Assembly: GCF_003234815.2 (NCBI RefSeq)
Contig: NZ_CP126279.1
Coordinates: forward strand, 1,674,001-1,738,000
DNA from: Curtobacterium sp. MCBD17_035
Lineage (GTDB): Bacteria > Actinomycetota > Actinomycetes > Actinomycetales > Microbacteriaceae
Length of the DNA stretch: 64,000 bases
Direction: 5' to 3'
The notes under the pieces were generated by a model. That model had not been told where the DNA came from. It saw only the letters and a list, made by a program, of their open reading frames with translations, and did no database searches. Below are positions 56,667 to 64,000 of the stretch, piece after piece (the stretch's first letter is position 1; each line of letters starts with the position of its first letter). Position numbers and translations under genes: made by a program.

Positions 56667-56930
56667 ATGACGGAACCAGGGCACGACCAGCGCGACCCGG
56701 CTGCGGCTGCGGAGGCGGCAGCGGCGAGCACCTCCGACAGCGTGCTGCAGGGCGACCTCACCCGGCCGATGAGCGAGGACACCCAGTCGGGTGCGGCGGA
56801 CTACGTGGCCACGAACACGGGCGGTGTCTCCGCCGAGCGCCGCAACCCGCTGCCGGACGAGGAGCAGGGACGAGGCACGGAGTACGACCCGGTGGACCAG
56901 GGCCCGCAGCAGGAGGGTCAGGGCGGCTGA
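56667..56930 (+). CDS. Small hydrophilic protein of unknown function
   Basis: An 87-residue hydrophilic, glutamine- and acid-rich protein with a low-complexity AAAAEAAAAS stretch and a Gly/Gln tail (GPQQEGQGG). No domain is recognised. Similar short disordered proteins are frequent in Microbacteriaceae. It is divergent from the acidic small protein gene over 123 bp and precedes the YbaK-type gene, separated by 73 bp. No strong ribosome-binding site is seen. Confidence 0.6.
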   Translation: MTEPGHDQRDPAAAAEAAAASTSDSVLQGDLTRPMSEDTQSGAADYVATNTGGVSAERRNPLPDEEQGRGTEYDPVDQGPQQEGQGG

Positions 56931-57003
56931 TCCCGTTCCGCGGGAGCGACGGCTGCCCGCGCGCCGCGGACCACGTTCAGCGGACTCCAGGCAAGATCAC
57001 GGC

Positions 57004-57489
57004 ATGACCGCTGCCTCCCCGCGCACCCCGGCCACGGTCGCACTCGACCGTGCCGGTGTCCCTTACACGCCGCACGTGTACGAGCACCACGAGACGGCGA
57101 CGAACTTCGGCGCCGAGGCGGCCGCGGCGCTCGGGCTCCGCGAGGACCAGGTGTTCAAGACGCTCGTCGTCCAGGTCGACGAGCAGCTCGTGGTCGCGGT
57201 GGTCCCCGTCGCGAACCGGCTCGACCTCAAGGCGATCGCGAACGCGGTCGGGGGCAAGAAGGCGTCGCTCGCGGCACCGGACCTCGCGGAGCGGCGCACG
57301 GGATACGTCGTCGGCGGCATCAGCCCCGTCGGACAGCGCACCACGCTCCGAACCGTGCTCGACGCGTCGGCCGAGGACTACGCCACGATCTTCGTGAGCG
57401 GCGGACGGCGGGGGTTCGACATCGAACTCGCGCCGCGAGACCTCCTCGCGGTCACGGCGGGCGCGACGGCCGCGATCGCGCGGGACTGA
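57004..57489 (+). CDS. YbaK/EbsC family aminoacyl-tRNA deacylase
   Basis: A 161-residue YbaK-type protein. Family members hydrolyse mischarged Cys-tRNA(Pro). Typical segments are ALDRAGVPYTPHVYEHHE at the N terminus, the catalytic-lysine region DQVFKTLVVQVD, LDLKAIANAVGGKKASLA and the GGISPVGQR block. Length matches the stand-alone editing enzyme. The ATG at 57004 is set by the conserved N terminus. The gene is alone, 129 bp before the ClpC-like gene and outside its HAIR-controlled unit. Confidence 0.92.
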   Translation: MTAASPRTPATVALDRAGVPYTPHVYEHHETATNFGAEAAAALGLREDQVFKTLVVQVDEQLVVAVVPVANRLDLKAIANAVGGKKASLAAPDLAERRTGYVVGGISPVGQRTTLRTVLDASAEDYATIFVSGGRRGFDIELAPRDLLAVTAGATAAIARD

Positions 57490-57580
57490 GCCGGCCCCGT
57501 GGCGACCTCCTCGCGGACCTGAGTCGGGTCGACGCAACTTCTTCCCGCGCCCGGGAATGGCCGGGGCACCCCTGCGTTGT

Positions 57581-57601
57581 ATTGAGTCGGACGCACTCAA
57601 G
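57581..57601 (+). promoter_or_regulatory. HAIR-type inverted repeat (HspR operator)
   Basis: ATTGAGT-N7-ACTCAAG differs at one position from the HspR operator consensus CTTGAGT-N7-ACTCAAG established in Streptomyces and Mycobacterium. It ends 17 bp before the TTG start of the ClpC-like gene. HspR with DnaK would repress the gene until heat or unfolded protein frees it. No hspR gene is in the window. Confidence 0.85.
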
Positions 57602-57618
57602 TTCCACAGGAGGTCCCT

Positions 57619-60207
57619 TTGTCAGACGTCTTCGGCCCGACCGGCAGCGACAACTCGTTCGACGAGTTCCTCGCCCGCCTGCTCCAGGGCCAGCAGCGGT
57701 CCGTGCCGTTCGGCCGGCCCGTCGACATCACGCGGCTCCTCAGCCGCCGCACCCACGAAGTGCTCCGCGCCGCGGCGACGTTCGCCGTGGAGCGCGGCCA
57801 CCACGAGATCGACGCGCTGCACCTGCTCCGCGTCCTCGTGACCGCCGAGCCGTTCGCCGGGCTCGTCCGCACCGTCGGCGCCGACCCCGAGCGGTTCGCC
57901 GCCGCGGTCGACGAACGACTCCCGGAGCCGTCCGACGAGCGCCCCGAGGGCCGTCCCGCGCTCACGCCCTCAGCGCAGCGCGCGCTCCTCGACGCCGCGC
58001 AGGCCGCGCGCGCGTTCGGGTCCACGTACGTCGACCCCGAGCACGTCTTCTTCGCGCTCGTGGTCGAGCAGGACACCGTCGCCGGGCAGATGCTCGTCGC
58101 CGCGGGCGTGACGCCGCAGACCATGCAGCAGTACGCGCAGGACGCCGCCCGTGCCGCCCGCGAGGGTCGCCCGGTCGCCGACAGCACCGCGGCCGGCACA
58201 CGGGGCCAGGAGTCCGACACCCCGACGCTCGACCAGTTCGGCACCGACCTCACGGCCCGCGCGCGCGAGGGCGGCATCGACCCCGTGATCGGCCGCGCCG
58301 GTGAGATCGAGCAGACCGTCGAGATCCTGCTCCGCCGTACCAAGAACAACCCGGTCCTCATCGGTGAACCGGGCGTCGGCAAGACCGCGATCGTCGAGGG
58401 CCTGGCCCAGCGCATCGTCGACGGCGACGTCCCCACGCTGCTCCAGGGCAAGCGGGTCGTCGCACTCGACATGGCCGCGATGGTCTCGGGCACGCGCTAC
58501 CGCGGTGACTTCGAGGAGCGACTCACCAAGGTCATGGACGAGATCGCCGCGCACCGCGACGAGCTCATCGTGTTCGTCGACGAGCTGCACACCGTCGTCG
58601 GCGCCGGCAGCGGTGGTGACGGCGGCATGGACGCCGGCAACATCCTCAAGCCGCGCCTCGCCCGCGGTGACCTGCACATGGTCGGCGCCACGACGCTCGA
58701 CGAGTACCGCCGCATCGAGAAGGACGCCGCGCTCGAACGCCGCTTCCAGCCCGTGACGGTCGGCGAGCCGAGCGTGGCCGACGCCGTGCAGATCCTCGCC
58801 GGCCTGGCGCCGCGGTACGCCGAGCACCACGGCGTCGCCTACACAGACGACGCCATCCGCGCGGCCGTCGAGATGTCACATCGCTACGTGACCGACCGCT
58901 TCCTGCCCGACAAGGCCATCGACCTCATCGACCAGGCCGGCGCGCGGCGCCGTCTCGCCCTCAGCGGCACGGTCGACGTCGACGCCCTGCGTGCCGAGAT
59001 CGTCGACCTGCAGTCCGCCAAGGACCGCGCGGTCGCCGAGGAGCAGTACGAGGAGGCATCGCGGCTCCGTGACGCCATCGACGGACTGGAGGCCCGGATC
59101 GAGTCCGCCACCGCGCCCACCGCGACCGACGCGAGCAGCGCCTCCCGGACGGAGGCCGACACGACGATCACCGAGGCGGACATCGCCGAGGTCGTCGCCC
59201 GTGCGACCGGCATCCCCGCCTCGCGGCTCACCGCGGACGACCGCGCCCGGCTCGCGGTCCTGGAGGACGACCTGCACGCACGGGTGATCGGGCAGGACGA
59301 CGCGGTCGCCGCCATCGCCAAGTCCGTCCGTCGCAGCCGCACCGGCATGGGCGACCCGCGTCGCCCCGTCGGGAGCTTCCTGTTCCTCGGCCCGACCGGT
59401 GTCGGCAAGACCGAGCTGGCGAAGGCGCTCGCGTCGAGCCTGTTCGGCGACGAGACCGCGATGCTCCGCTTCGACATGAGCGAGTTCGGGGAGCGCCACA
59501 CGGTCAGTCGGCTCGTCGGCGCCCCTCCCGGGTACGTCGGGTACGACGAAGCCGGGCAGCTCACCGAGCGTGTCCGCCGGAACCCGTACTCGGTGATCCT
59601 GCTCGACGAGATCGAGAAGGCGCACCCGGACGTGTTCAACCTGCTCCTGCAGGTGCTCGACGACGGACGACTCACCGACGGGCAGGGACGCACCGTGGAC
59701 TTCCGGAACACGGTCGTGATCATGACGTCGAACCTCGGGTCCGAGTTCCTCGCCAGCCGTTCGGGCGCCCTCGGGTTCTCGGCGGCGACCGACGCCTCGG
59801 GGTACGAGGAGCAGGACCTGCGGAACCGGGTGATGGGCAAGCTCCGCGAGGCCATGCGGCCCGAGTTCCTCAACCGGATCGACGAGATCGTGCTGTTCCG
59901 CAAGCTCGACCGCGCGCAGCTGCACGCCATCGTCGGGCTCCTGCTCGCCGACACCGCACGTCGGGTGGCCGCGCAGGACCTCGACCTGGAGGTCCGTCCC
60001 GCCGCAGTCGACTGGCTCGCCGAGCACGGGTACGAACCCGAGTACGGCGCCCGTCCGCTGCGTCGGCTCATCCAGCGCGAGGTCGAGGACCGCGTCGCGG
60101 ACCTCATGGTCCGCTCCGAGGTCGCGGCCGGCGAGACCATCGCGATCGACGTGGTCGCCGACCAGCTCGTCGCCACCGTGGACCGGGACGCCCGCGTGCG
60201 GGTCTAG
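57619..60207 (+). CDS. ClpC-like Clp protease ATPase under HAIR control
   Basis: An 862-residue Hsp100 ATPase. It has two N-terminal Clp repeats (about 30-170), a first AAA domain with Walker A GEPGVGKT (about 250), a short middle segment [15 protein letters not shown] of UVR type (about 474), and a second AAA domain with GPTGVGKT (about 592). The tripeptide LGF at about 718, in the position of the ClpP-binding loop (IGL/VGF of ClpA/ClpC), suggests it works with ClpP rather than as a ClpB disaggregase. ClpB's long middle domain is absent. The start is TTG 57619, with AGGAGG 5 bases upstream. The HAIR box just before it indicates heat-shock control. Confidence 0.92.
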   Translation: MSDVFGPTGSDNSFDEFLARLLQGQQRSVPFGRPVDITRLLSRRTHEVLRAAATFAVERGHHEIDALHLLRVLVTAEPFAGLVRTVGADPERFAAAVDERLPEPSDERPEGRPALTPSAQRALLDAAQAARAFGSTYVDPEHVFFALVVEQDTVAGQMLVAAGVTPQTMQQYAQDAARAAREGRPVADSTAAGTRGQESDTPTLDQFGTDLTARAREGGIDPVIGRAGEIEQTVEILLRRTKNNPVLIGEPGVGKTAIVEGLAQRIVDGDVPTLLQGKRVVALDMAAMVSGTRYRGDFEERLTKVMDEIAAHRDELIVFVDELHTVVGAGSGGDGGMDAGNILKPRLARGDLHMVGATTLDEYRRIEKDAALERRFQPVTVGEPSVADAVQILAGLAPRYAEHHGVAYTDDAIRAAVEMSHRYVTDRFLPDKAIDLIDQAGARRRLALSGTVDVDALRAEIVDLQSAKDRAVAEEQYEEASRLRDAIDGLEARIESATAPTATDASSASRTEADTTITEADIAEVVARATGIPASRLTADDRARLAVLEDDLHARVIGQDDAVAAIAKSVRRSRTGMGDPRRPVGSFLFLGPTGVGKTELAKALASSLFGDETAMLRFDMSEFGERHTVSRLVGAPPGYVGYDEAGQLTERVRRNPYSVILLDEIEKAHPDVFNLLLQVLDDGRLTDGQGRTVDFRNTVVIMTSNLGSEFLASRSGALGFSAATDASGYEEQDLRNRVMGKLREAMRPEFLNRIDEIVLFRKLDRAQLHAIVGLLLADTARRVAAQDLDLEVRPAAVDWLAEHGYEPEYGARPLRRLIQREVEDRVADLMVRSEVAAGETIAIDVVADQLVATVDRDARVRV

Positions 60208-60222
60208 TCCACTCCGGGTGGA

Positions 60223-60261
60223 GGAACGCCCCCGGTGTCGCATCGACACCGGGGGCGTTCC
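60223..60261. terminator. 18-bp perfect hairpin between convergent genes
   Basis: The stem at 60223-60240 pairs perfectly with 60244-60261 around the loop CAT. It lies 15 bp after the clpC-like stop and 38 bp after the convergent GH6 stop, so it can terminate both transcripts. Confidence 0.8.
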
Positions 60262-60299
60262 CGTCGCTTGTCCGGGCGGTGCCACGGACCGGACGGGCG

Positions 60300-61307
60300 T
60301 CAGCGCGCGGCGTTCTGCACGAGTCCGACCGCGTACGACGCGAACCAGTCGCCGGCCGCCGGCCCACCGTTGCACGTGCCGTCACTCGCACCGGGTGTCT
60401 TCACCCACAGCAGCGCGTCGAGCTGGCCGCTGCCGTACGTGACGTGCGGGTCCTGACCGAGGCCGGCACCCGCTGGGTTGCACCAGTCGCCGCGGGCACC
60501 GCGACCGTTCCGCGAGACGTCGATGACGAAGTGCGATCCGCCGGTGAGGGCGGACACCTTGCCGGCGTAGGAGCGCTCCGGGTCGACGGCGTTGAAGTTC
60601 GACACGTTCGTGAAGAACCCGCGCGCCTGGCTGACGCCCGCCTGGTTCAGCTCCGAGGCCGTGACGGCCGGCGTGTTCCAGCTCGAGTTCCCCCCGTCGA
60701 GGTACGCGGGGACACCGGCGGCGTGGAACTGTGCGACCGCTGTCCCGAGGAGCGGGAGCCGCGTCGACGCGTCCTGCGAACACGACGGGAGCATCGCGAG
60801 CGAGTCGGGCTCGACGAGCACGACCGCGCGATGACCGTGGAGGTCGTCCGCGATCTGCTGGTTCCACGCGGTGTACTGCGCGGGCGTCAGCCCACCAGCG
60901 GAGTACCCGCCGCAGTCCCGGTCGGGGATCGCGTAGGTGACGAACACCGGGGTGGTGCCCTTCGATTCTGCGCTCGCCAGGTTCCGTGCGATGGTGCTGT
61001 CGAGCAGGCCGCCCTGGAACCACTCGCCCAACCAGATCGCGATCGGCTGGCGTGCGATCGTCCGCGCCGCCGCTGCCTCGGTGGCCCGGCCCTGTGCGGC
61101 GAGGGTCGCTGCCGCCTGCGCCGGCTGGCTGTCGGGCTGGACGTACAGACCGCCCTGGTAGATCGTCTGCGTCGGAGCAGTACGGATCGTCGCCGGTGTG
61201 ACGGTGGCGGTCGCCGCCGATGCGCTGGCGGTCTCGGTGATGGCCGTCGTGGTGCTGATCGACGCGACGGCGGCGGCCACGAGGGCCGCACGGACGATGC
61301 GGTTCAT
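60300..61307 (-). CDS. Secreted glycoside hydrolase family 6 protein (cellulase)
   Basis: A 335-residue secreted enzyme of GH6 (endoglucanase/cellobiohydrolase fold). The signal peptide (AALVAAAVASISTTTAITETASASA) is followed directly by the catalytic domain. Family blocks visible are YAIPDRDCGGYSAGG (catalytic acid D131), VVLVEPDSLAML, YLDGGNSSWN, FVIDVSRNGRG and WVKTPGASDGTC, the last differing from the usual WVKxPGESDG by E-to-A. It carries no carbohydrate-binding module. GGGGAAC lies 5-11 bases before ATG 61307, and a 19-bp inverted repeat stands just upstream. It probably attacks beta-1,4-glucan outside the cell, consistent with a plant-associated lifestyle. Confidence 0.9.
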   Translation of the reverse strand: MNRIVRAALVAAAVASISTTTAITETASASAATATVTPATIRTAPTQTIYQGGLYVQPDSQPAQAAATLAAQGRATEAAAARTIARQPIAIWLGEWFQGGLLDSTIARNLASAESKGTTPVFVTYAIPDRDCGGYSAGGLTPAQYTAWNQQIADDLHGHRAVVLVEPDSLAMLPSCSQDASTRLPLLGTAVAQFHAAGVPAYLDGGNSSWNTPAVTASELNQAGVSQARGFFTNVSNFNAVDPERSYAGKVSALTGGSHFVIDVSRNGRGARGDWCNPAGAGLGQDPHVTYGSGQLDALLWVKTPGASDGTCNGGPAAGDWFASYAVGLVQNAAR

Positions 61308-61333
61308 CGGTTGTTCCCCTGGGTGATCGCTGA

Positions 61334-61352
61334 CAGACGTCCTGTACGTCTG
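61334..61352. promoter_or_regulatory. 19-bp inverted repeat before the GH6 gene
   Basis: CAGACGT-N5-ACGTCTG is a perfect 7+7 palindrome 27 bp upstream of the GH6 start, between it and the divergent apt gene. It may be an operator for the cellulase gene or a 5'-UTR hairpin. Confidence 0.45.
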
Positions 61353-61558
61353 CCGTGTGTGGGGGACAAGTCAACCGGCCGCCGTTCCGCTTGTCCACGC
61401 GGACCGGAGGGGCTTGCCAACCGCCACGCCGTGTGCTCCTCGCCGGCCAGCAGGACGGCCTGTACCCCGGTGGGCGGTCCGGATCGGCGCACGGCGTACC
61501 CCGTCGCGCGCCGGTACCGACGGCACGTCGGCCAGCGCCGTCCCCGTACGGTTGGGGC

Positions 61559-62092
61559 ATGACCGAGCACGCCGCGTCCCTCGTCGAACGACTCACCGCC
61601 GTGGTGCCGGACTTCCCGAAGCCGGGGATCCTCTTCCGCGACGTCACCCCGGTGTTCGCCGATCCCGTCGCGTTCTCGACCGTCTGTGGCGCACTCGCCG
61701 AGCCGTTCACGGACGTCGAGGCCGTGGCGGGCAAAGAGGCGCGCGGGTTCGCGTTGGCCGGGGGGATCGCCGTCCAGCGGGGCCGGGGTGTGCTCACCGT
61801 CCGCAAGGCGGGGAAGCTCCCCGGCGAGGTCCTCAGCGAGCAGTACGCGCTCGAGTACGGCGAGGCCGCGGTGGAGCTGCGCCCCGGACAACTGCCCGAG
61901 GGCACGCGCGTCCTCGTGGTCGACGACGTCCTCGCGACGGGTGGTACCGCCGAGGCGACCATCACGCTGCTCGAACGTGCCGGGTACCACGCGGTCGGGT
62001 TCGCAGCGCTCCTCGAACTGGACGGCCTCGGGGGCCGGGCCCGTCTCGAGGGTCGACTGCCGGTGCACACCCTCGGGACCGCGCCCGCCTGA
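61559..62092 (+). CDS. apt: Adenine phosphoribosyltransferase
   Basis: A 177-residue purine salvage enzyme converting adenine and PRPP to AMP. The PRPP-binding motif VLVVDDVLATGGTA and the N-terminal VPDFPKPGILFRDVTPV are diagnostic; VAGKEARGFALAGGIA and VRKAGKLPGE complete the fold. ATG 61559 is set by the usual N terminus. It is a single gene between GH6 (divergent) and thrS. It is a housekeeping gene, not linked to the purine degradation locus 45 kb away. Confidence 0.95.
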   Translation: MTEHAASLVERLTAVVPDFPKPGILFRDVTPVFADPVAFSTVCGALAEPFTDVEAVAGKEARGFALAGGIAVQRGRGVLTVRKAGKLPGEVLSEQYALEYGEAAVELRPGQLPEGTRVLVVDDVLATGGTAEATITLLERAGYHAVGFAALLELDGLGGRARLEGRLPVHTLGTAPA

Positions 62093-62216
62093 CGCCTCGC
62101 GCGCGCTGCGCAGCGAGCACTCCCGCCACGGTGCGGGCCGGGGTCGTCGACGGGGCGGTGCGGGCCTCCCGGCCGACTAGTGTTGGTGCACCACCGAACG
62201 AGGGAGCCCCACCACC

Positions 62217-64000
62217 GTGACCGAGTCAGTCGTCCCCGCCGCCGACCAGCCCGACGTGCCGCCGGCACCCGCGACCGTGACGGCGACGACCACGACGACC
62301 GGGACCGAGCTGTTCGCGGGCGAGCGGTCGGTCGTGGCGATCCGGGTCGACGGTGTGCTCCGTGACCTCGCGGCCGAGGTCTCCGCCGGGGCGGTCGTCG
62401 AGCCCGTGACCCTCGCTGAGCAGGACGGCCTCGACATCCTCCGGCACTCGACCGCGCACGTGCTCGCGCAGGCCGTGCAGGCGATCAACCCCGAGGCGAA
62501 GCTCGGCATCGGACCGCCCGTCACCGACGGCTTCTACTACGACTTCGACGTGGCCGAGCCGTTCACGCCCGAGGACCTCAAGGCCATCGAGAAGGGCATG
62601 GACCGCATCATCCGGCAGGGCCAGCGGTTCGTCCGTCGCGTGGTGAGCGACGACGAGGCGCGCGAGCTCATGGCGGGGGAGCCTTACAAGCAGGAGCTGA
62701 TCGGCCTCAAGGGCGCGGCGAGCGAGGGTGACGCCGGCGAGAGCGTCGAGGTCGGTGCCGGCGAACTCACCGTCTACGAGAACGTGGACCCGAAGTCCGG
62801 CGAGGTCGTCTGGCAGGACCTCTGCCGCGGGCCGCACCTGCCCACGACCCGGGTCATCGGCAACGCCGCGAAGCTCATGCGGGTGGCTGCGGCCTACTGG
62901 CGTGGCTCCGAGAAGAACCCGCAGCTCCAGCGGATCTACGGCACCGCATGGCCCGACAAGGACCAGCTCCGCGCGTACCTCGAGCGCCTCGAGGAAGCCG
63001 CCAAGCGCGACCACCGCAAGCTCGGGGCCGAGCTCGACCTGTTCTCGTTCCCGGACGAGATCGGCTCGGGCCTCGCGATCTTCCACCCCAAGGGCGGGAT
63101 CGTCCGCCGCGAGATGGAGGACTACTCGCGGCGCCGCCACGAGGCCGAGGGCTACTCCTTCGTCAACACGCCGCACATCACCAAGGGCGACCTCTTCGAA
63201 CAGTCCGGCCACCTCGGGTGGTACAAGGACGGCATGTTCCCGCCGATGCACCTCGACGAGGCACGGAACGACGAGGGCGAGATCACCCGGCAGGGCGCCG
63301 ATTACTACCTCAAGCCGATGAACTGCCCGATGCACATCCTCGTGTACCGCTCGCAGGCCCGGTCCTACCGCGACCTCCCGCTCCGGCTGTTCGAGTTCGG
63401 GACCGTGTACCGGAACGAGAAGTCCGGTGTCATCCACGGCCTGACCCGTGTCCGTGGTCTCACGATGGACGACGCCCACATCTTCACGACGCGCGAGCAG
63501 ATGAAGGACGAGCTCACCCGCACGCTGAACTTCGTGCTGTCGCTGCTCCGCGACTACGGCCTCACCGACTTCTACCTCGAGCTCTCCACGAAGGACCCGG
63601 ACAAGTACGTCGGCTCCGACGAGGTCTGGGAGGAAGCCACGAGCACCCTGGCGGAGGTCGCCGCCGATTCCGGTCTCGAGCTCGTGCCGGACCCGGGCGG
63701 AGCGGCGTTCTACGGTCCGAAGATCTCGGTCCAGGCCCGTGATGCGATCGGCCGCACGTGGCAGATGTCGACGGTGCAGCTCGACTTCAACCTGCCCGAG
63801 CGTTTCGGCCTCGAGTACACCGCCGCGGACGGATCGCGTCAGCGTCCGGTGATGATCCACCGCGCGCTCTTCGGGTCGATCGAGCGGTTCTTCGGCGTCC
63901 TCACCGAGCACTACGCGGGTGCCTTCCCCGCGTGGCTCGCACCGGTGCAGGTCGTCGGGATCCCGGTGGCCGAGGAGTACGGCGACTACCTCGACGAGGT
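62217..64000 (+). CDS. thrS: Threonyl-tRNA synthetase, 5' part (truncated by window end)
   Basis: Class II synthetase charging tRNA(Thr); 594 complete codons are visible. After a short TGS-like N-terminal region with an unusual Pro/Thr/Ala-rich leader (residues about 8-30), the editing domain has [12 protein letters not shown] and the catalytic core has [12 protein letters not shown] (motif 2 region), [32 protein letters not shown], and [11 protein letters not shown] (motif 3). GTG 62217 has a GAGGGAG box 10-16 bases upstream. The anticodon-binding domain runs past 64000. A TAGTGT hexamer at 62178-62183 is a possible -10. No T-box leader is seen. Confidence 0.97.
   Translation, partial: MTESVVPAADQPDVPPAPATVTATTTTTGTELFAGERSVVAIRVDGVLRDLAAEVSAGAVVEPVTLAEQDGLDILRHSTAHVLAQAVQAINPEAKLGIGPPVTDGFYYDFDVAEPFTPEDLKAIEKGMDRIIRQGQRFVRRVVSDDEARELMAGEPYKQELIGLKGAASEGDAGESVEVGAGELTVYENVDPKSGEVVWQDLCRGPHLPTTRVIGNAAKLMRVAAAYWRGSEKNPQLQRIYGTAWPDKDQLRAYLERLEEAAKRDHRKLGAELDLFSFPDEIGSGLAIFHPKGGIVRREMEDYSRRRHEAEGYSFVNTPHITKGDLFEQSGHLGWYKDGMFPPMHLDEARNDEGEITRQGADYYLKPMNCPMHILVYRSQARSYRDLPLRLFEFGTVYRNEKSGVIHGLTRVRGLTMDDAHIFTTREQMKDELTRTLNFVLSLLRDYGLTDFYLELSTKDPDKYVGSDEVWEEATSTLAEVAADSGLELVPDPGGAAFYGPKISVQARDAIGRTWQMSTVQLDFNLPERFGLEYTAADGSRQRPVMIHRALFGSIERFFGVLTEHYAGAFPAWLAPVQVVGIPVAEEYGDYLDE

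Noticed and set aside
57619..60207. ClpB disaggregase
   Set aside because: The long coiled-coil middle domain is missing, a short UVR-type segment replaces it, and an LGF ClpP-loop tripeptide is present.
62093..62216. T-box or other riboswitch before thrS
   Set aside because: The 124-bp leader has no T-box sequence or specifier-type stem; actinobacterial T-boxes mainly precede ileS.
1..64000. Prophage, insertion sequence or integrative element
   Set aside because: No integrase, transposase, phage structural gene, terminal inverted repeat or tRNA attachment site was seen, and composition looks uniform by eye.

Overview
The window is a G+C-rich (roughly 72% by eye) actinobacterial chromosome segment. 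Gene content and style point to Microbacteriaceae, and Curtobacterium or a close plant- or soil-associated relative is my best guess. This is inferred from frequent GTG starts, GTGA/ATGA-coupled operons, a DUF3090/SCO1664/MSMEG_4193 gene trio, an HspR-type (HAIR) box and an AfsA homologue. No phage genes, transposases, CRISPR arrays, rRNA or tRNA genes were seen.

Region 1 (0.07-15.8 kb) is a near-complete purine-to-ureide degradation locus. On the minus strand are a two-gene molybdenum hydroxylase, with the [2Fe-2S] and Mo domains fused and a separate FAD subunit. Divergently transcribed are allantoinase (allB), an acetamidase/formamidase, a DUF3225-amidase fusion resembling HpxZ+HpxY, ureidoglycine-glyoxylate aminotransferase (pucG), allantoate amidohydrolase (allC), an RpiR-type regulator, OHCU decarboxylase (uraD), hydroxyisourate hydrolase (uraH), uricase, and a MocA-like Mo-cofactor cytidylyltransferase. 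Together they take hypoxanthine/xanthine through urate, allantoin, allantoate and ureidoglycine to oxalurate, glycine and ammonia.

Region 2 (16.0-28.3 kb) is a tightly coupled second operon. It encodes a BtpA/SgcQ-family TIM barrel, a two-SIS-domain protein (GlmS-isomerase/FrlB/FraB-like), a PfkB kinase, a hydantoin/allantoin-type racemase, an ATZ/TRZ-type amidohydrolase, a PuuE-like deacetylase-fold protein, a complete peptide/nickel-type ABC importer and a GntR/FCD regulator. The combination suggests an importer-fed catabolic route for a sugar-nitrogen conjugate (Amadori-like or N-glycosyl ureide/base). I do not recognise it as a described pathway.

Region 3 (28.3-46.2 kb) is mostly housekeeping and accessory genes: a sugar-porter MFS protein, the phosphomutase/DUF3090/SCO1664 trio, a VWA/MoxR-type AAA pair, an SDR and an NAD-epimerase separated by a small flavoprotein remnant, a CynX-type MFS protein, an L,D-transpeptidase, a copper module (copA, copZ, csoR with a CsoR-like operator), two nuclease-like proteins, an RraB-domain protein and a histidine phosphatase.

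Region 4 (46.5-55.3 kb) contains an AfsA-family butyrolactone synthase homologue, an ArpA/ScbR-like TetR receptor and an NAD-epimerase-like protein. A second TetR protein of similar style lies 3.5 kb further on. This looks like a gamma-butyrolactone-type signalling cassette outside Streptomyces. Several short-period tandem repeats (18, 16 and about 20 bp) sit in the intergenic gaps here. UbiB-type kinase, PRC-barrel, SGNH hydrolase and NUDIX genes are interspersed.

Region 5 (55.4-64.0 kb) holds small hypothetical genes, a YbaK-type deacylase, a ClpC-like ATPase preceded by a HAIR element, a secreted GH6 protein, adenine phosphoribosyltransferase (apt), and the 5' part of threonyl-tRNA synthetase (thrS), cut by the window end.
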